NCBI GenBank assembly: GCA_013146195.2
Contig: CM028377.1
Location: 170,851,824 to 170,915,823, forward strand
Length of the DNA: 64,000 bases
Direction: 5' to 3'
Source of the DNA: Codonopsis lanceolata
Taxonomy: Eukaryota; Streptophyta; Magnoliopsida; Asterales; Campanulaceae
A program made the translations under genes and the position numbers. Below, piece by piece: positions 1-11,351 of the stretch (within the stretch, counting starts at the first letter, position 1; every line of letters starts with the position of its first letter). The notes below the pieces were generated by a model. It had not been told where the DNA came from. It was given only the letters and a program-made list of their open reading frames with translations, and did no database searches.

Positions 1-110
1 AATACATAGGTACATGACTATAAAGGAAAGACTAATTACATACATAGAATCTTGGTATACATAAAGACAGAAAATGGACTAATTTTCTCGATTGCTGAGG
101 ATAAACCATT

Positions 111-790
111 TTGTTAGTTTACATCAAGGCTGTTAAGGCTTTGCGAACCGCAATGCATTTTTTCGTATCGAAAAAGTCTAGTTCCGATATACTAATTCAC
201 GCTCAGAAGTTGATGGAGATGGCCATGAAGCGGCTGGAGAATGAGTTTTACCAAATGCTATCCACAATGTGTGATTCGCTCAATCCGGAATCGATTTCTA
301 GCTGCTTATCATCTAAAGCACGATCTGATTACGATGATGGAATGTCGGATGAAGATGACCTGTCACTTGCACGTTTATCTTCTGAGACGGAGATGGCTAT
401 GGCGGATTTGAAAGCGATTGCCGATGAGACATTGTACCATTTAAGAGTTGAGAAATTTACTTTATCGTAGGTTAGTAAAATGGATTGGGAAGTGCTTGAG
501 CCGAAAATTAAGAGCTGGTTGAGGGCTGCCAAGGTTGTAGTAAAGAAGCTGTTCAACGGAGAACGGCTACTCTGTGATCACGTCTTCTCTACTTCTGAGA
601 AGATTAGAGGTTCGATTTTCTTTGAGATTGCCAAGGATGGAGCGCTTACCCTGTTTGGATTCCCGGAATCAGTTGCTAATTGTAAGATATCCCCGGAGAA
701 AATGTTCAGAATACTAGCGTATGCCGAAGAAGGAGACGGAGGCATCGCTTATGAGGCCGGAGAAGGAGACAGCGTATGGCTATATGGTTG
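111..790 (+). pseudogene. EXO70 exocyst subunit pseudogene (fragment)
   Basis: Two stretches in one reading frame resemble plant EXO70, the exocyst subunit that tethers secretory vesicles to the plasma membrane. The first (111-470) has the ALRTAMHFF and ETEMAMADLKAIAD motifs. The second (from 480) has MDWEVLEPKIKSWL, NGERLLCDHVFS and LTLFGFPESVA. They are separated by a TAG at 468-470, where family members usually have Gln. About 25 residues expected between the LKAIAD segment and the VEKFTLS segment are missing. The similarity collapses into low-complexity GAAGGAGAC-type sequence after about 700, so the C-terminal half is gone. No intron is visible; plant EXO70 genes of several groups are single-exon, so this does not prove a retrocopy. 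It is a dead fragment. Confidence 0.85.
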
Positions 791-1194
791 ATCTCATTAA
801 TTCTTGGGAAAAAAAATTATTGTTTATTGGTCAGGCCAGTAAAAATTAATCTTAGAGTTAGGGTTAAGGAGTAAGTAAAAATGGTATCCATAATATGTCA
901 TGTCATTGAGTGTAAAATTTGAAGTAAAAATTGAGCCTTCATAACATTACTCATAAATTACTGATTTAACTATGGGGGCAGAGTACATTCTTCATCACAA
1001 AATAATAAAATTGATAAAATACACCTTTCGTTTTTAAATAATTGTTTTCTTTGATCTGACATACCGTTTTAAAAAAGTAATTGATTATATTATAAATATT
1101 GATGTAATATATGGTTTTTATAAATGTCTTTTAATATGTGATCATAATTAAAATAATTAGAAAAAGTAAGTGGTAATGGTGTTTTCCTAAAAAA
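791..1194. other. AT-rich spacer, nothing recognised
   Basis: AT-rich non-coding sequence between the EXO70 remnant and the first Helitron. No open frame, terminal repeat or RNA gene could be supported. Confidence 0.6.
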
Positions 1195-1844
1195 TCTATT
1201 ATACAATACAGCTCAGTCTTATAAAGAACGGCTGAGATTGATTATTTTACATTTACTCTTTTGCTGAGATTTTACGGTTTTACAGTTAATATTTTACGTT
1301 TTTATAGTTTTACAGTTTTATGATTGCAAAAGTTTGTATTTGTATTTTTTTCTTTTTAATTGTTATCATAATTAACTTAATCAATTAATTTTTTTTCCGA
1401 CCCGTAATTTCATATACAAATTTAAAAAAATTTAAAAAAAATGTAAGTTTTGTAATTTGAATTTTTTTAACTGTTATCATAATTAAATTAAGCAATTTAA
1501 TTTTTGTCCGACCCATTTTGTCCGGCCGCAATTTCGTATACAAACTTTTAATTAATCCCTCTGTTCCGGACAAAGAGGACCCGTTTGAAAGTCAATTTTT
1601 TTAAGAAAATAATATTTTTAGTAGTTCATTTCTACAGTATATTTTTGTCGGCCCGTTTTGTCCGGCCGCAATTTCGTATACAAATTTTTAATTAATCCCT
1701 CTGTTCCAGGCAAAGAGACCCCGTTTGAAAGTCAATTTTTTTAAGAAAATAATATTTTTAGTAGTTCATTTCCACAGTATCTGCTTCATTTATTGATAAA
1801 TTTTCAAATTGGCGTCGTGCCATCGGCACGGGCAAGAATACTAG
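1195..1844 (+). mobile_element. Non-autonomous Helitron
   Basis: The element starts with TC (TCTATTATACAATACAGCTC) after an A. It ends with a GC-rich hairpin (GTGCC/GGCAC, 1819-1831) followed about ten bases later by CTAG (1841-1844) and then a T. TC start, 3' hairpin, CTRR end and A^T insertion are the Helitron diagnostics. It is 650 bp and has no coding capacity, so it depends on a Rep/helicase supplied elsewhere. Its 3' end closely matches the minus-strand 3' end at 52,910, so the two belong to one family. Confidence 0.75.
1361..1780. repeat. Tandem duplications inside the Helitron
   Basis: A 140-bp unit is present twice in near-identical form (1501-1640 and 1641-1780), each carrying TCCGGCCGCAATTTCGTATA. 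A more degenerate upstream pair begins with TGTTATCATAATTAA at 1361 and 1472 (about 111 bp apart). Confidence 0.85.
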
Positions 1845-1929
1845 TCTAATATACAATAGAGCTCATACTCACACATGTGCAATTGACTAAAGCTATTTAG
1901 AGGTTGAGATTAAATTAATTTAAAAAATT
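1845..1929 (+). mobile_element. 5' end of a second Helitron, abutting the first
   Basis: Directly after CTAG of the preceding Helitron a new TC start appears (TCTAATATACAATAGAGCTC). It matches the 5' end at 1195 and, inverted, the 5' end at 56,212, and the match continues through a CACATGTGCAATTG box. Its 3' end was not found, so the remainder may be truncated by the CACTA element. Confidence 0.6.
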
Positions 1930-2110
1930 CACTACAAGAAAAGCTATTATTTGTGACCCCCTTTATTAGGGAGGGCCAAAAAACCGTCCCAAATACCCTG
2001 TTTTGGAAGAGATCAGTTAGCGGTAAGTATTTGGCACACCATTTCACTTTCCCCTCCCAAATACTTAATTTTGGTATGGTCCTAAATGTTTTTTGACTCC
2101 TGATCGACCC
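1930..2110. mobile_element. CACTA (En/Spm) transposon terminus
   Basis: CACTACAAGAAAA at 1931 is the canonical plant CACTA terminal inverted repeat. It is followed by subterminal repeats built on CCCAAATAC and its complement, as is usual for binding sites of the CACTA transposase. No opposite terminus (TTTTCTTGTAGTG) was found, so the element is truncated or the other end has decayed. Confidence 0.6.
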
Positions 2111-3030
2111 TAAAAATTTTATGCGCACCACAATTTTCCCGCGGTTGTTCTCTCCCACCCCGTCTCTTATTGAAACTTTTAGACCCAAGTTTTCTCTTTC
2201 ACTTTCTTCACGAAATTGCTACTGGCGGCTGTTTGGGATTTCCTTTAGTAAGCACGTCTCTCTTTCTTCCCTGATTTGTGCCCCTCTTCGTCCAATTGCT
2301 GTTGCGGCTACTTGGGATTTCCTTTGGTAAGCAATCTCTTCTTCCTTTATTTGTGCCCTAACCTAGCTAGCTTGCACTATTGTGACCTAGTTTTTAACAA
2401 GCAGCTGATTTTCGCAAATGACAGGCTCTCCATCTTCGAGAGATCTCATTGCTAGGGTTGTTACGAAATACCTTCTGTAAGCAACTCTCTCTCTCTCGTT
2501 TTATTACCTTCTGTCTCTCTCCTTTTCTCTTGAATCTCTCTCTTGAGATTCATGTTTTTTGGGGTAATTAGTTAGGGTGTTGTTTTGGGAAATTTTATAA
2601 TTTCCAGATTAATTATGGTAGTTATGTGATTAATCTTGATTCTACACTTATTTTATATCTTAGTTGTTTACATATGAAACTTGTGTCTGGATACATATGA
2701 AACTTGTGTGTGTGAGGTGTTGTTTGTCTTGTTAGGTAGTCTGTAAATGGGTATGCTTAGATTTACCCAGAATGCACACTTCTTGATTGGTGAGAATCCA
2801 ACCACATTGCAACTAATAGATGGGTAAAGTCATTAATTAGCATGTCAGTACAGAGTCGTGCATTGCTTTGTTAATGGAATTATAATCAATGCAATCCAAG
2901 AATCTATACTAACAACATCTAGAAATAACAGTGGATGGCAGTTATACCAAGGAAGGTAACAAGTTAAACATGTGAAAATCAATAGTAAAACATACCAAAT
3001 CCACACCCTGGCTTGCGGTTACATATTTCA
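2111..3030. other. Possible CACTA interior with a short direct repeat, no gene
   Basis: A C/T-rich tract (2120-2530) contains a direct repeat of about 69 bp: TTTGGGATTTCCTTTAGTAA near 2232 and a close copy near 2301, each followed by CTCT-rich sequence and ATTTGTGCCC. From 2540 to 3030 the sequence is AT-rich and holds no recognisable coding segment. It may be CACTA interior or an intron of the adjoining ABCB remnant. Confidence 0.4.
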
Positions 3031-3047
3031 CAGTGACATACATCCTG

Positions 3048-3970
3048 CAAGCAAGGAGTATACTATTTGATGGAATTAATCTCAAGGAATTCCAACTTAA
3101 TTGGATTAGGAAGAAGATTGGTCTTGTCGGCCAAGAACCAGTATTATTTGCATCCAGCATTATGGATAATATTGCGTATGGAAAAGATGGTGCAACTATT
3201 GGGGAGATCAGAGCAGCGTCTGAGCTAGCAAATGCAGCTAAATTTATCGATAAACTACCCTAGGGACTAGACACCATGGTTGGTGAGCATGGCACTCAAC
3301 TTTCTGGTGGTCAGAAGCAAAGAATTGCCATAGCCAGGGCAATTCTAAAGGATCCACGAATCCTTCTTTTGGATGAAGCAACCAGCGCACTTGATGCGGA
3401 ATTTGAAAGAATTGTACAGGAGGCACTTGATAGGATTATGGGCAATCGAACAACTGTCATTGTTGCACATCGTTTGAGCACAGTGAGGAATGCCGATATG
3501 ATTGCTGTGATTCATCGAGGAAAGATAGTTGGAAAAGGGTCACATCTGGAACTACTCTAGGATCCTGAAGGAGCATATGCCCAACTTATAAGACTACAAG
3601 AAATGAATAATGATTCAGAACACCAAGGTGCAGATGACCAAGAAAAATCAGAAATATCTGTTGAATCCCATAGACAGTCAAGTCAATGAACATCATACAC
3701 GCGATCTATAAGCCGGGGATCATCCGGGGTAGGAAATAGTAGCCGTCACTCGTTCTCTATCTCATTTGGTATGCCTACAGGACTCGGTACCCCTACAACT
3801 GAATCAACAGAATCTGAAGGCCTACTCAAGAAAACTTCAGAAAAGCCTCAAAAAGTTCCACTTCGCCGCCTTGTCTATCTAAACAAACCAAAAATACCAG
3901 TGCTGATTGTCGGATCTATATCTGCTATAATCAATGGGGCAATACTTCCTGTTTTTGATATTATCGCTCT
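3048..3970 (+). pseudogene. ABCB (MDR/P-glycoprotein) transporter pseudogene
   Basis: The translation covers the second half of the first nucleotide-binding domain and the linker of a plant ABCB transporter, an ATP-driven membrane exporter (ABCB4/11/21-like). Visible motifs are the Q-loop (GLVGQEPVLFASSI), the ABC signature LSGGQKQRIAIARA, Walker B RILLLDEATSALDAE and the switch region VIVAHRLSTVRNAD. The linker and the start of the second membrane domain follow (KIPVLIVGSISAIINGAILP). Walker A and the first membrane domain are absent. Three in-frame stops, TAG 3261-3263, TAG 3558-3560 and TGA 3687-3689, replace sense codons, and the similarity ends near 3965. The preserved order shows recent decay, but no product can be made. 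Confidence 0.9.
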
Positions 3971-3992
3971 AAGATGTTTATGTATTAATTAG

Positions 3993-5646
3993 CATAGAAA
4001 TGCATAACTATGTGAGTTAAAAGTAAATATCTACTTGATTGGATTAGTGCGATGTATTGTACTTTTCCTTTGGATGAGCATGCGAGTATATATTACATAT
4101 GCATGCGTTTGAGTCCAGCTGGCGGTTTTTGGTTTGAGTCTTTGGTGGGATGATGCATTGTCTTCACGAATTGTAGGATTCGTGATCACAATGGATCGCC
4201 GCGCCGGGTTTGCACACACCCCTCCATCGATGGCCATGGTGGGGAAGCAGCTGATCTTAGTTTGAGTAATACACATGACTTTGATAGCTATGGAACCCGA
4301 ACAGGGATTGTTTCAGTGACGTCGATGCCACGAAAGGGTTATAGAGGACACGTATGTTTCCGCAGGAGTTACACGCTGGAAACGGAAAGGAAAATCATCT
4401 TCTCTCTCTTATGTGGTTTATTTTACGAGCACGTATATGAATTGTTGTGCTACGTGGTTATGATATGATTTACATGAGATGATGATTACTTGATGAAATG
4501 TTATAATAGAAATATAACATGCTAATGAAATGATGACTCTTATGATATGATGTTATACTAAAAATATAACATGTTATTTATGATTAGAATGAAAACAATA
4601 GTCTCCCATATATGAATGATTTTATGAGTTGTGATAAATGAAGATCTATGAGACTCATGATATGATTGGGTTATGTGGCTTGATGATAAGTTAAAATGTG
4701 GAATTAACATGCTACACATTTTTGGAAGTGAGATGCATATTTATATGATATGGATTACTTCATGATAAATTACGTAGAATTGTGTTCCATATGACTATGG
4801 ATGATAAGTGGGTTTATGTTGAGAATTATGCCATGACATGACATATTATAAGTATGACATGAGATGTACATGTTTTATTTGAGCATTATGTCATGCCATG
4901 ACATTGCATCTTTAGTAGCTTACTAAGTCATTATGACTTACTCATTTGTTTTGTTTTCCTTAGATTCGAGTCGAGCTAGTAATTCGAAGTGATTGCCGAG
5001 TTGCGTTGGTGAAGTCTTCTTTTGGCAAGGTTGCTACCTTAGTTTAGTTCATTTTCTTTTGGTAAGGACGTTGGGAAAAGTGAAGTTATGTAAACTTTAT
5101 GATGGGTAGCAAACCTATTTATGGATGTAATATTTATACTTATGTTGGTTAATGCTCATTCTTTTGGTAGCCGACTTGTGTTAGTCGCGCTTGGTGAATG
5201 TTGGTGATTATGTTTTAAGTTATGTATATTGATGGATAAATTATCATGTTTATTCTCCGGCATGTTTTTAGCCGTTGAGCATGTTAGACTAGAGCCTTAG
5301 ACTTAGTGTAATGTTGGGTTCCGGCTGTAACGTCGCCGATGACTTGGTTTATTTGTTGCTATATAATTATATTGCATGACAGGGAGTTTTGCTCTACGTG
5401 CCCAATGTTTCGGCACGTGCGTCGAATTTTTGGACCGAGAGATTAATTATCTCTTTGGTTGTGTTTAGTTAAGCTTGTTAGCTCGGGCGCCACTGTGTTA
5501 TTATGTTTCGCTTCCGCATGTGTTTTAAGTTGTTGGCGTATTGCCGTTATGACCTTACCCATTATTTGATATTTGCTTATTGTTTTGTGTGTTTTGGCGA
5601 CACAAACTTTGGGTCTCGTATTGGGATCCGGGTCGGGTCGTCACAA
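3993..5646 (+). mobile_element. Probable Ty3/gypsy LTR remnant
   Basis: This stretch has no coding capacity. From about 4290 it looks like a long plant gypsy LTR: AT-rich with many ATGATATGA motifs, then a GC-richer part ending GGGTCGGGTCGTCACA at 5646. Such endings are common in plant gypsy LTRs. The copia LTR begins at the next base. No PBS, PPT, internal domain or left boundary could be identified, so a solo or truncated LTR is likely. The 3993-4290 part is unassigned. Confidence 0.4.
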
Positions 5647-6668
5647 GTCTGCTGGTGACTTGAACCAAAGTGTACTGGCAACTTTGTTGCAAGTCTACTT
5701 GTGACTTACGATGAAGCCTGTTGGTGGCTTTGTTGTAAGTCTGCTGGTAAAGATATGCAAGTCTACTGGTAGAAGAAAACTGTGACCAAGGCCTGTGTAA
5801 CACACAGTTTCCTTGAAACGTTATTTGTCCCACTCCCTGTAAGTGCGTGGAGTTCTTACATGGGACGATCGTCTCCCAGAATACAACGGTGGTATCGGAT
5901 GACTATGCACTGAAGGTCTAGCGAACTGAACAAGTGCCAGAAATCTATCACCAAATAGGAGGCCAAGAAGAAGATACACAATATGAAATGCAAATGCAGG
6001 TGTATAAGAGGAAGAGGAATTTCGTGATTTCTGAAAGTGTTTTTTTGTTGTGGAAAATGGTTTCATTATATAGGCCAGAAAATCAACACGTTTTAATTAC
6101 TAAAACAGTTTTGATTATGCCCATTCACCACTCAATTAAAGCAGACGGTAAGACATAATTAATCTGTCCATTAAAACATAATTAATCTGCTTATTAATGT
6201 TGAAGTTACTAAAATTGAATTTAAATTCAAAAGAAAAAATGAGCAAAAGGTGGGTTTGTCTAGGTATCACAATTTGGTCCGACATTCGTGTCCACATGTG
6301 CGGGCACACGAGTACGTCGGTCCAAGCCATATTGGACCTTGATTTGCACCCCCCTATAGGCGCGGGAGGGATAGTTATTTCTATACAAGCTTACCCAACA
6401 CAAGGGAGTCTTTGTATATAAACTCTTCAAGCCTTTCATATTTTTCCAATGTGGGATAACCCACTTCCAACACTTCCAATGTCATACTTTAAACCTCTAT
6501 AACTTATTCATCCGATATCCGAATTGGACAAATAAATATAGTATTCTTTTGTACTCATGGAGAAGAACATAATTCCATAATTACCATAGTCATTACATAA
6601 ATGACTCACAAATAAATTAGTGCCTCAAAGCCCCAATTTACTTCACTTAAAACAATACTTTTCCAACA
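5647..6668 (-). repeat. 3' LTR of the copia element
   Basis: This is a near-copy of 11,352-12,387. It ends on the plus strand with CCAACA, the reverse complement of the TGTTGG start, next to the PPT. Its outer edge carries six degenerate units of the AAGTCTGCTGGTGACTTG minisatellite. Confidence 0.88.
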
Positions 6669-7165
6669 ATCCCCCACATGAAGGAAATTGACGATAATGG
6701 TGACAAACTTCAACAATTGAAACCTGCATATGATAGGTAGGTCTTAACCTTTGAACCTTCCCTTGTGAACGCATGCTAACTTTATCGGCTGATCAGTAGA
6801 CATGATGTCTTTGAACTGTTCTGCCTTAGGTGTAAACGACTACGTACTTCACACAGTAATCTTCCTGACACAATTTAGTTCTCATAGTTATGATCATTTG
6901 TGGCCATGAACATACATCTGGTTTTGCAAGAGGGTCTAAGAATTGAGTCTCATACAATTCTCTTTGAAGCGGCCCCACTTCTCTCTCACATATATGATTC
7001 TCAAGAATCATTAAAAGTCATATGTTTATCCTCGTACTTACACTCATCACTTGATAAGAGATGAATCCCCTACAGTGAATCAAAATCTTTTTACAATTAG
7101 GTTGTCCCTTTGAACCTAAATCTTGGGATCTCCAGTCAACTAGATTGGGTTTCCACTGTATAGAC

Positions 7166-10160
7166 TTAATTTTCAAGAGGTTTGAGACCCATTCCTCTTG
7201 ATGACTTTTCAACTAACTCTCGATTTAACCCTTTAGTTAACAGATCCGCTATATTATCCTTTGACTTCACGTAGTCAATAAAGATAGTACCAGTAGAGAG
7301 TAGTTGTCTAATGGTATTATGTCTACGGCGTATGTGTCGAGACTTACCGTTATACATGTTGCTCTGTGCCCCACCAATAGCTGATTGACTATCACAATGT
7401 ATGCAAATTGCTAGTATAGGTTTTATCCATCTTGGAATATCTTCAATAAATTGGCGTAGTCATTCAGCTTCTTTACTAGTTTTATCTAGAGCTATAAACT
7501 CAGACTCCAATGTGGATCTAGCTATTACAATCTGTTTAGAAGATTTCCATGATATGGCTGCACCTGCCAAAGTGAATACAAATCCACTAGTAGACCTTGA
7601 GTCTTTAATATCAGAGATCCAATTAGCATCTGTATATCCTTTGATCACTAGTGGATCTCTTGTATAGTGCAGTCCATAATCATGAGTATATCTTAAGTAC
7701 CTTTGTACTCTGACTATCGCTTTCAAGTGATCAGTCCCAGGATTACTCGTATATCTACTCAGTTTACTCACATCATAGGCAATGTCTGGCCTTGTACAAC
7801 TTATTAACTACATCAGACTTCCTATGATTCTTGAGTATTCTACATGTGAAACAGTCTCACCTCTATTATTTGATAGATGTAGACTTGTGTCAATAGGAGT
7901 TCTAGCTATTGCAATGTCATCCTTGCTAAACTTCTCTAGAATTTTATCCACGTAGTGTGACTGACTTAAAGTAAGTCCACTTGAAATTCTAGAAATTTTA
8001 ACACCAAGGATTATATTAGCAAACCCCATATCTTGCATGTCAAATTTCGAGTTTAACATGTCTTTTGTGGATTTAATCATATTATCATTGCTACCAATGA
8101 TAAGCATGCCATCTATGTAAAGATATAAAATGACATAGCCATTTTCAGTGTCCTTTACATATACACATTTGTCACATTCATTGATCTTAAATCCACAACC
8201 CAATATGGCATTATCAAATTTCCCATGCCATTGTTTTGGTGCTTGTTTTAAGCCATACAATGACTTAACCAACTTGCACACTTTGTTTTCTTTCCCTATA
8301 GCAGAAAACCCTTCAGGTTTTTCCATGTAAATCTCCTCTTCTAAATCACCATTTAGAAAAGCAGTATTTACATCCATTTGATGTACTTCTAGATCTCGCA
8401 ATGCGGTAATATCAAGTACTAATCTAATGGAGGTTATTATTCTCGTAACAGGAGAATAGGTATCAAAATAATCAAGGTCTTCACGTTGTTTGTAACCTTT
8501 AATTACAAGTCTGGCCTTATACTTATCAATTGTTCTATCTACTTTCATTTTCTTCTTGAAAATCCATTTATAACCTAATGGTTTGCTTCCTTGAAGGAGG
8601 TCCACTAGTTCCAAAGTGTGATTTTGAAGAATGAAATCAATTTCACTTTTAATAGCTTCTTTTCATTGAGGTCCCTCGGAGGAACTCACGACCTCTTTGT
8701 AGATTTGAGGTTCACTTTCTAGCATATAGGTAAGAAAATCTGGACCAAAAGATTTTTCTACCCTACTTCTTTTGCTTCATTGAGGTTCCACCTCTTCTTG
8801 CTCATTCTCTTCTTGGTCTACTTCTTCCGAAGTATGTACCCGTTTAGACGAGTTGGACTCATCGTTTCTCTTACAAGGAAATACATTTTTGAAGAAAGAA
8901 ACATTTTGAGATTCCATTATTGTATTCTTGTGTATGTCTTCTATCTTAGATTCGTGCACAAGAAAACGATAAGCAATGCTGTTATGTGCATAACCAATGA
9001 ATATGCAATCAACAGTTTTTGATCCTACTTTCACCTTTTTAGGTAAACGGAACAGCAACCTTTGCAAGACACCCCTACACTCGCAAGTATTTGTAGGATG
9101 TAACTCTTCCATGCCACATCTCGTAAGGGCTTCTGTCAAGCTTCTTATGGGGTACCTTATTTAAAAGGTACTTAGCTGACAGCACAGTTTCTCCTCACAT
9201 GTTCTGTGGTAATCCAAAACTTAACAACATGGCATTCATCATCTCTTTAAAAGTTTGATTTTTGCATTCTGCAATGACATTCTAATGAGGTGCATAAGGT
9301 GTAGTGGTTTCGTGAATTATTCCATGCTTAGCGCAAAATTCAGCAAATGGTGATTCATATTCACCTCCACGATCACTTCTTAACATCTTAATATTCTTGT
9401 TAAGTTGATTCTCAACTTCATTTTTATAGAAAATAAACTTCTCTATTGCTTCATCTTTACTTTTAAGAAGATACACATAACAAAATCTTGTGCTATCATC
9501 AACAAAAGTTATGAAGTACTTGTTCCCACCACGTGATTGTATTGATTTAAAATCACATAAATCAGTGTGAATTAATCCAAGTGGTTCACTATTTCTTTCA
9601 ATAGAATGGAATGACGTTCTTGTTAACTTTTCTTCTACACAAGTTTCACACTTGTGATTTTTTATCAATTTGGAATTTTAGTATGAAATCCATGTTAATT
9701 AGTCTACGTAAAGTACCATAACTAACATGTCCTAGTCTCCATGTCACAAATTGGAAGACTTAAGCAAGTAAACAGAAGACTTGTTTTTATTAATATTTCT
9801 CTTAGGCTTGACAACCATTACAGATAGCTTAAACAACTCATCATTAATATACCCTTTGCCTACAAACATTCCACTTTTAGCCAAAGTTACAACGTCAGAC
9901 TCAAAAACAACACGGAAGCCATGTTTCACAAGCAATGATCTGGACATTAAATTCTTCCGAATTTCAGGCACATAGAACACGTTGTTGAGAGTCAATTCCT
10001 TCCTAGAAGTCATCTTCAAAACCATTTTCCCTTGACCTTTGATATTAGAGGTGACAGAATTTCCCATGTAGAGCTTTTCCCCATTCTCAGCAGCTTCAAA
10101 GGTGCTGAACATCTCCTTGTTTGAGCAAACATGCCTAGTGTCACCGGTATCAATCCACCA
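7166..10160 (-). pseudogene. copia pol polyprotein (PR-INT-RT-RH), broken
   Basis: Reading leftwards: protease with active site WWIDTGDTRHVC (about 10,150), directly after a TAG. Next comes integrase with HKCETC zinc-binding remnants, the catalytic Asp in LIHTDLCDF, the second Asp in LRSDRGGEY, and a VIAECKNQT segment holding the catalytic Glu just past a TAG at about 9283. RT (8614-7808) has GYKWIFKKK, MDVNTAFLNGDLEEEIYM and LVKSLYGLKQAPKQW. The RNase H/tail (7771-7166) has SKLSRYTSNPG and DYVKSKDNIADLLTKGL. The RT catalytic motif, normally YVDD, reads YIDG (GAT GGC near 8113), so the second catalytic Asp is lost. Several stops and small frame changes separate the blocks. Confidence 0.9.
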
Positions 10161-11129
10161 CTAATTTGGGTTTGAACCCACCAAATTGACTTCAGAGATT
10201 ACCGCAGCAAGGTTGATGTCCGACACATCTTGAGCGATGCCATCCACAAGATTGCCTTCACGCTCCTTCTTACGTTTCTTGCAAACTGTGGACTTGTGAC
10301 CTATGCCTCCACAGTTGAAGCAATTTCCAAGAAACTTCTTCTTAGAAACTCCTCCCTTGGGACCTAAGTTTGTCCCTTTTCCAGCTTCAGCAAACTTTCC
10401 CTTGCCCTTTGAGCTTTGACCATGCTCCATGACATTGGCAGCCATAGAAGTGACCGCTTTCTTTTCTTTGCCTCTGTTGTCCTCTTCAATACGAAGACGA
10501 ACAACAAGTTGTTCAACAATCATCTCTTTTCGTTTATGTTTTAGGTAACTCTTGAAATCCTTCCAAGCTGGAGGCAATTTTTCAATAATTGCAGCCACTT
10601 TGAAGGTTTCACTAACTTCCATCCCCTCTATCTTAATCTCAGAGTAAAGCACTTGCAGCACTTGTATTTGATTGTACACAGATTTAAGATCTGTCATTTT
10701 GTAGTCAAAGAATCTACCAACTATGAACTTCTTGGCCCCAGCATCCTCGGAGGTGTACTTGTGGTCAAGAGAGTACCATAGTTCCTTTGCCATTTTCTTA
10801 AAGCGATAAACATTGTACAACGAGTCTTCCAACCCGTTCAGTACATAGTTCTTGCAAAGGAAGTCAGATTGATTCCATGCATCCAAAGCACTAGCGGCTT
10901 GGAAATTAGCATCTTCACCAACATTTGGAGGGCTTTCTTTCAGAAATCTTGCCAAATGAAGTGTGGTCAAGTAAAACAGAATCTTCTGCTGCCAACGCTT
11001 GAAATTCAACCCTTTGAATTTCTCCGGTTTCTAACTATGGTTCACCGACAAATGTGGAACAGTCACCACTTGAGTCATAGCTACAACATTGGTCATAGTA
11101 GGGTTCGAGTTTGAAGGGTCTCCAGCCAT
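10161..11129 (-). pseudogene. copia gag protein, broken
   Basis: The start codon at 11,129 is followed by a short leader rich in Ser, Asn and Thr. A TAG at about 11,033 then interrupts the frame just before the conserved KPEKFKGLNFKRWQQK segment. The body (11,009 downwards) has the copia gag fold motifs LDAWNQSDFLCKNYVLNGL and VSETFKVAAIIEKLPPAW. A CCHC zinc knuckle (CFNCGGIGHKSTVC) lies near its C-terminus. Gag forms the virus-like particle and the knuckle binds element RNA. Confidence 0.9.
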
Positions 11130-11351
11130 AGCCTTTTTAGTTCCATTATTAGGAGCTAAGGTATTGTTCTTGTTATATCGGAAATACGAAAATAATCTGT
11201 AAGATTATAATATTCTATATAAAAAAGATTATTGTTATATAAAATAACAATAATAAACATAATAAAAATAATGTTTCAAGATTGTTGGGTAAATCCCTAT
11301 ACAATCTTACACAATTTAAAAATATAAAGGAAACAAAACCGTTAGAGCTAA

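Noticed and set aside
5821..6421. Several open frames of 60-80 codons within the left copia LTR
   Set aside because: They lie in a non-coding LTR, recur only because the other LTR is a copy, and have no conserved motif.
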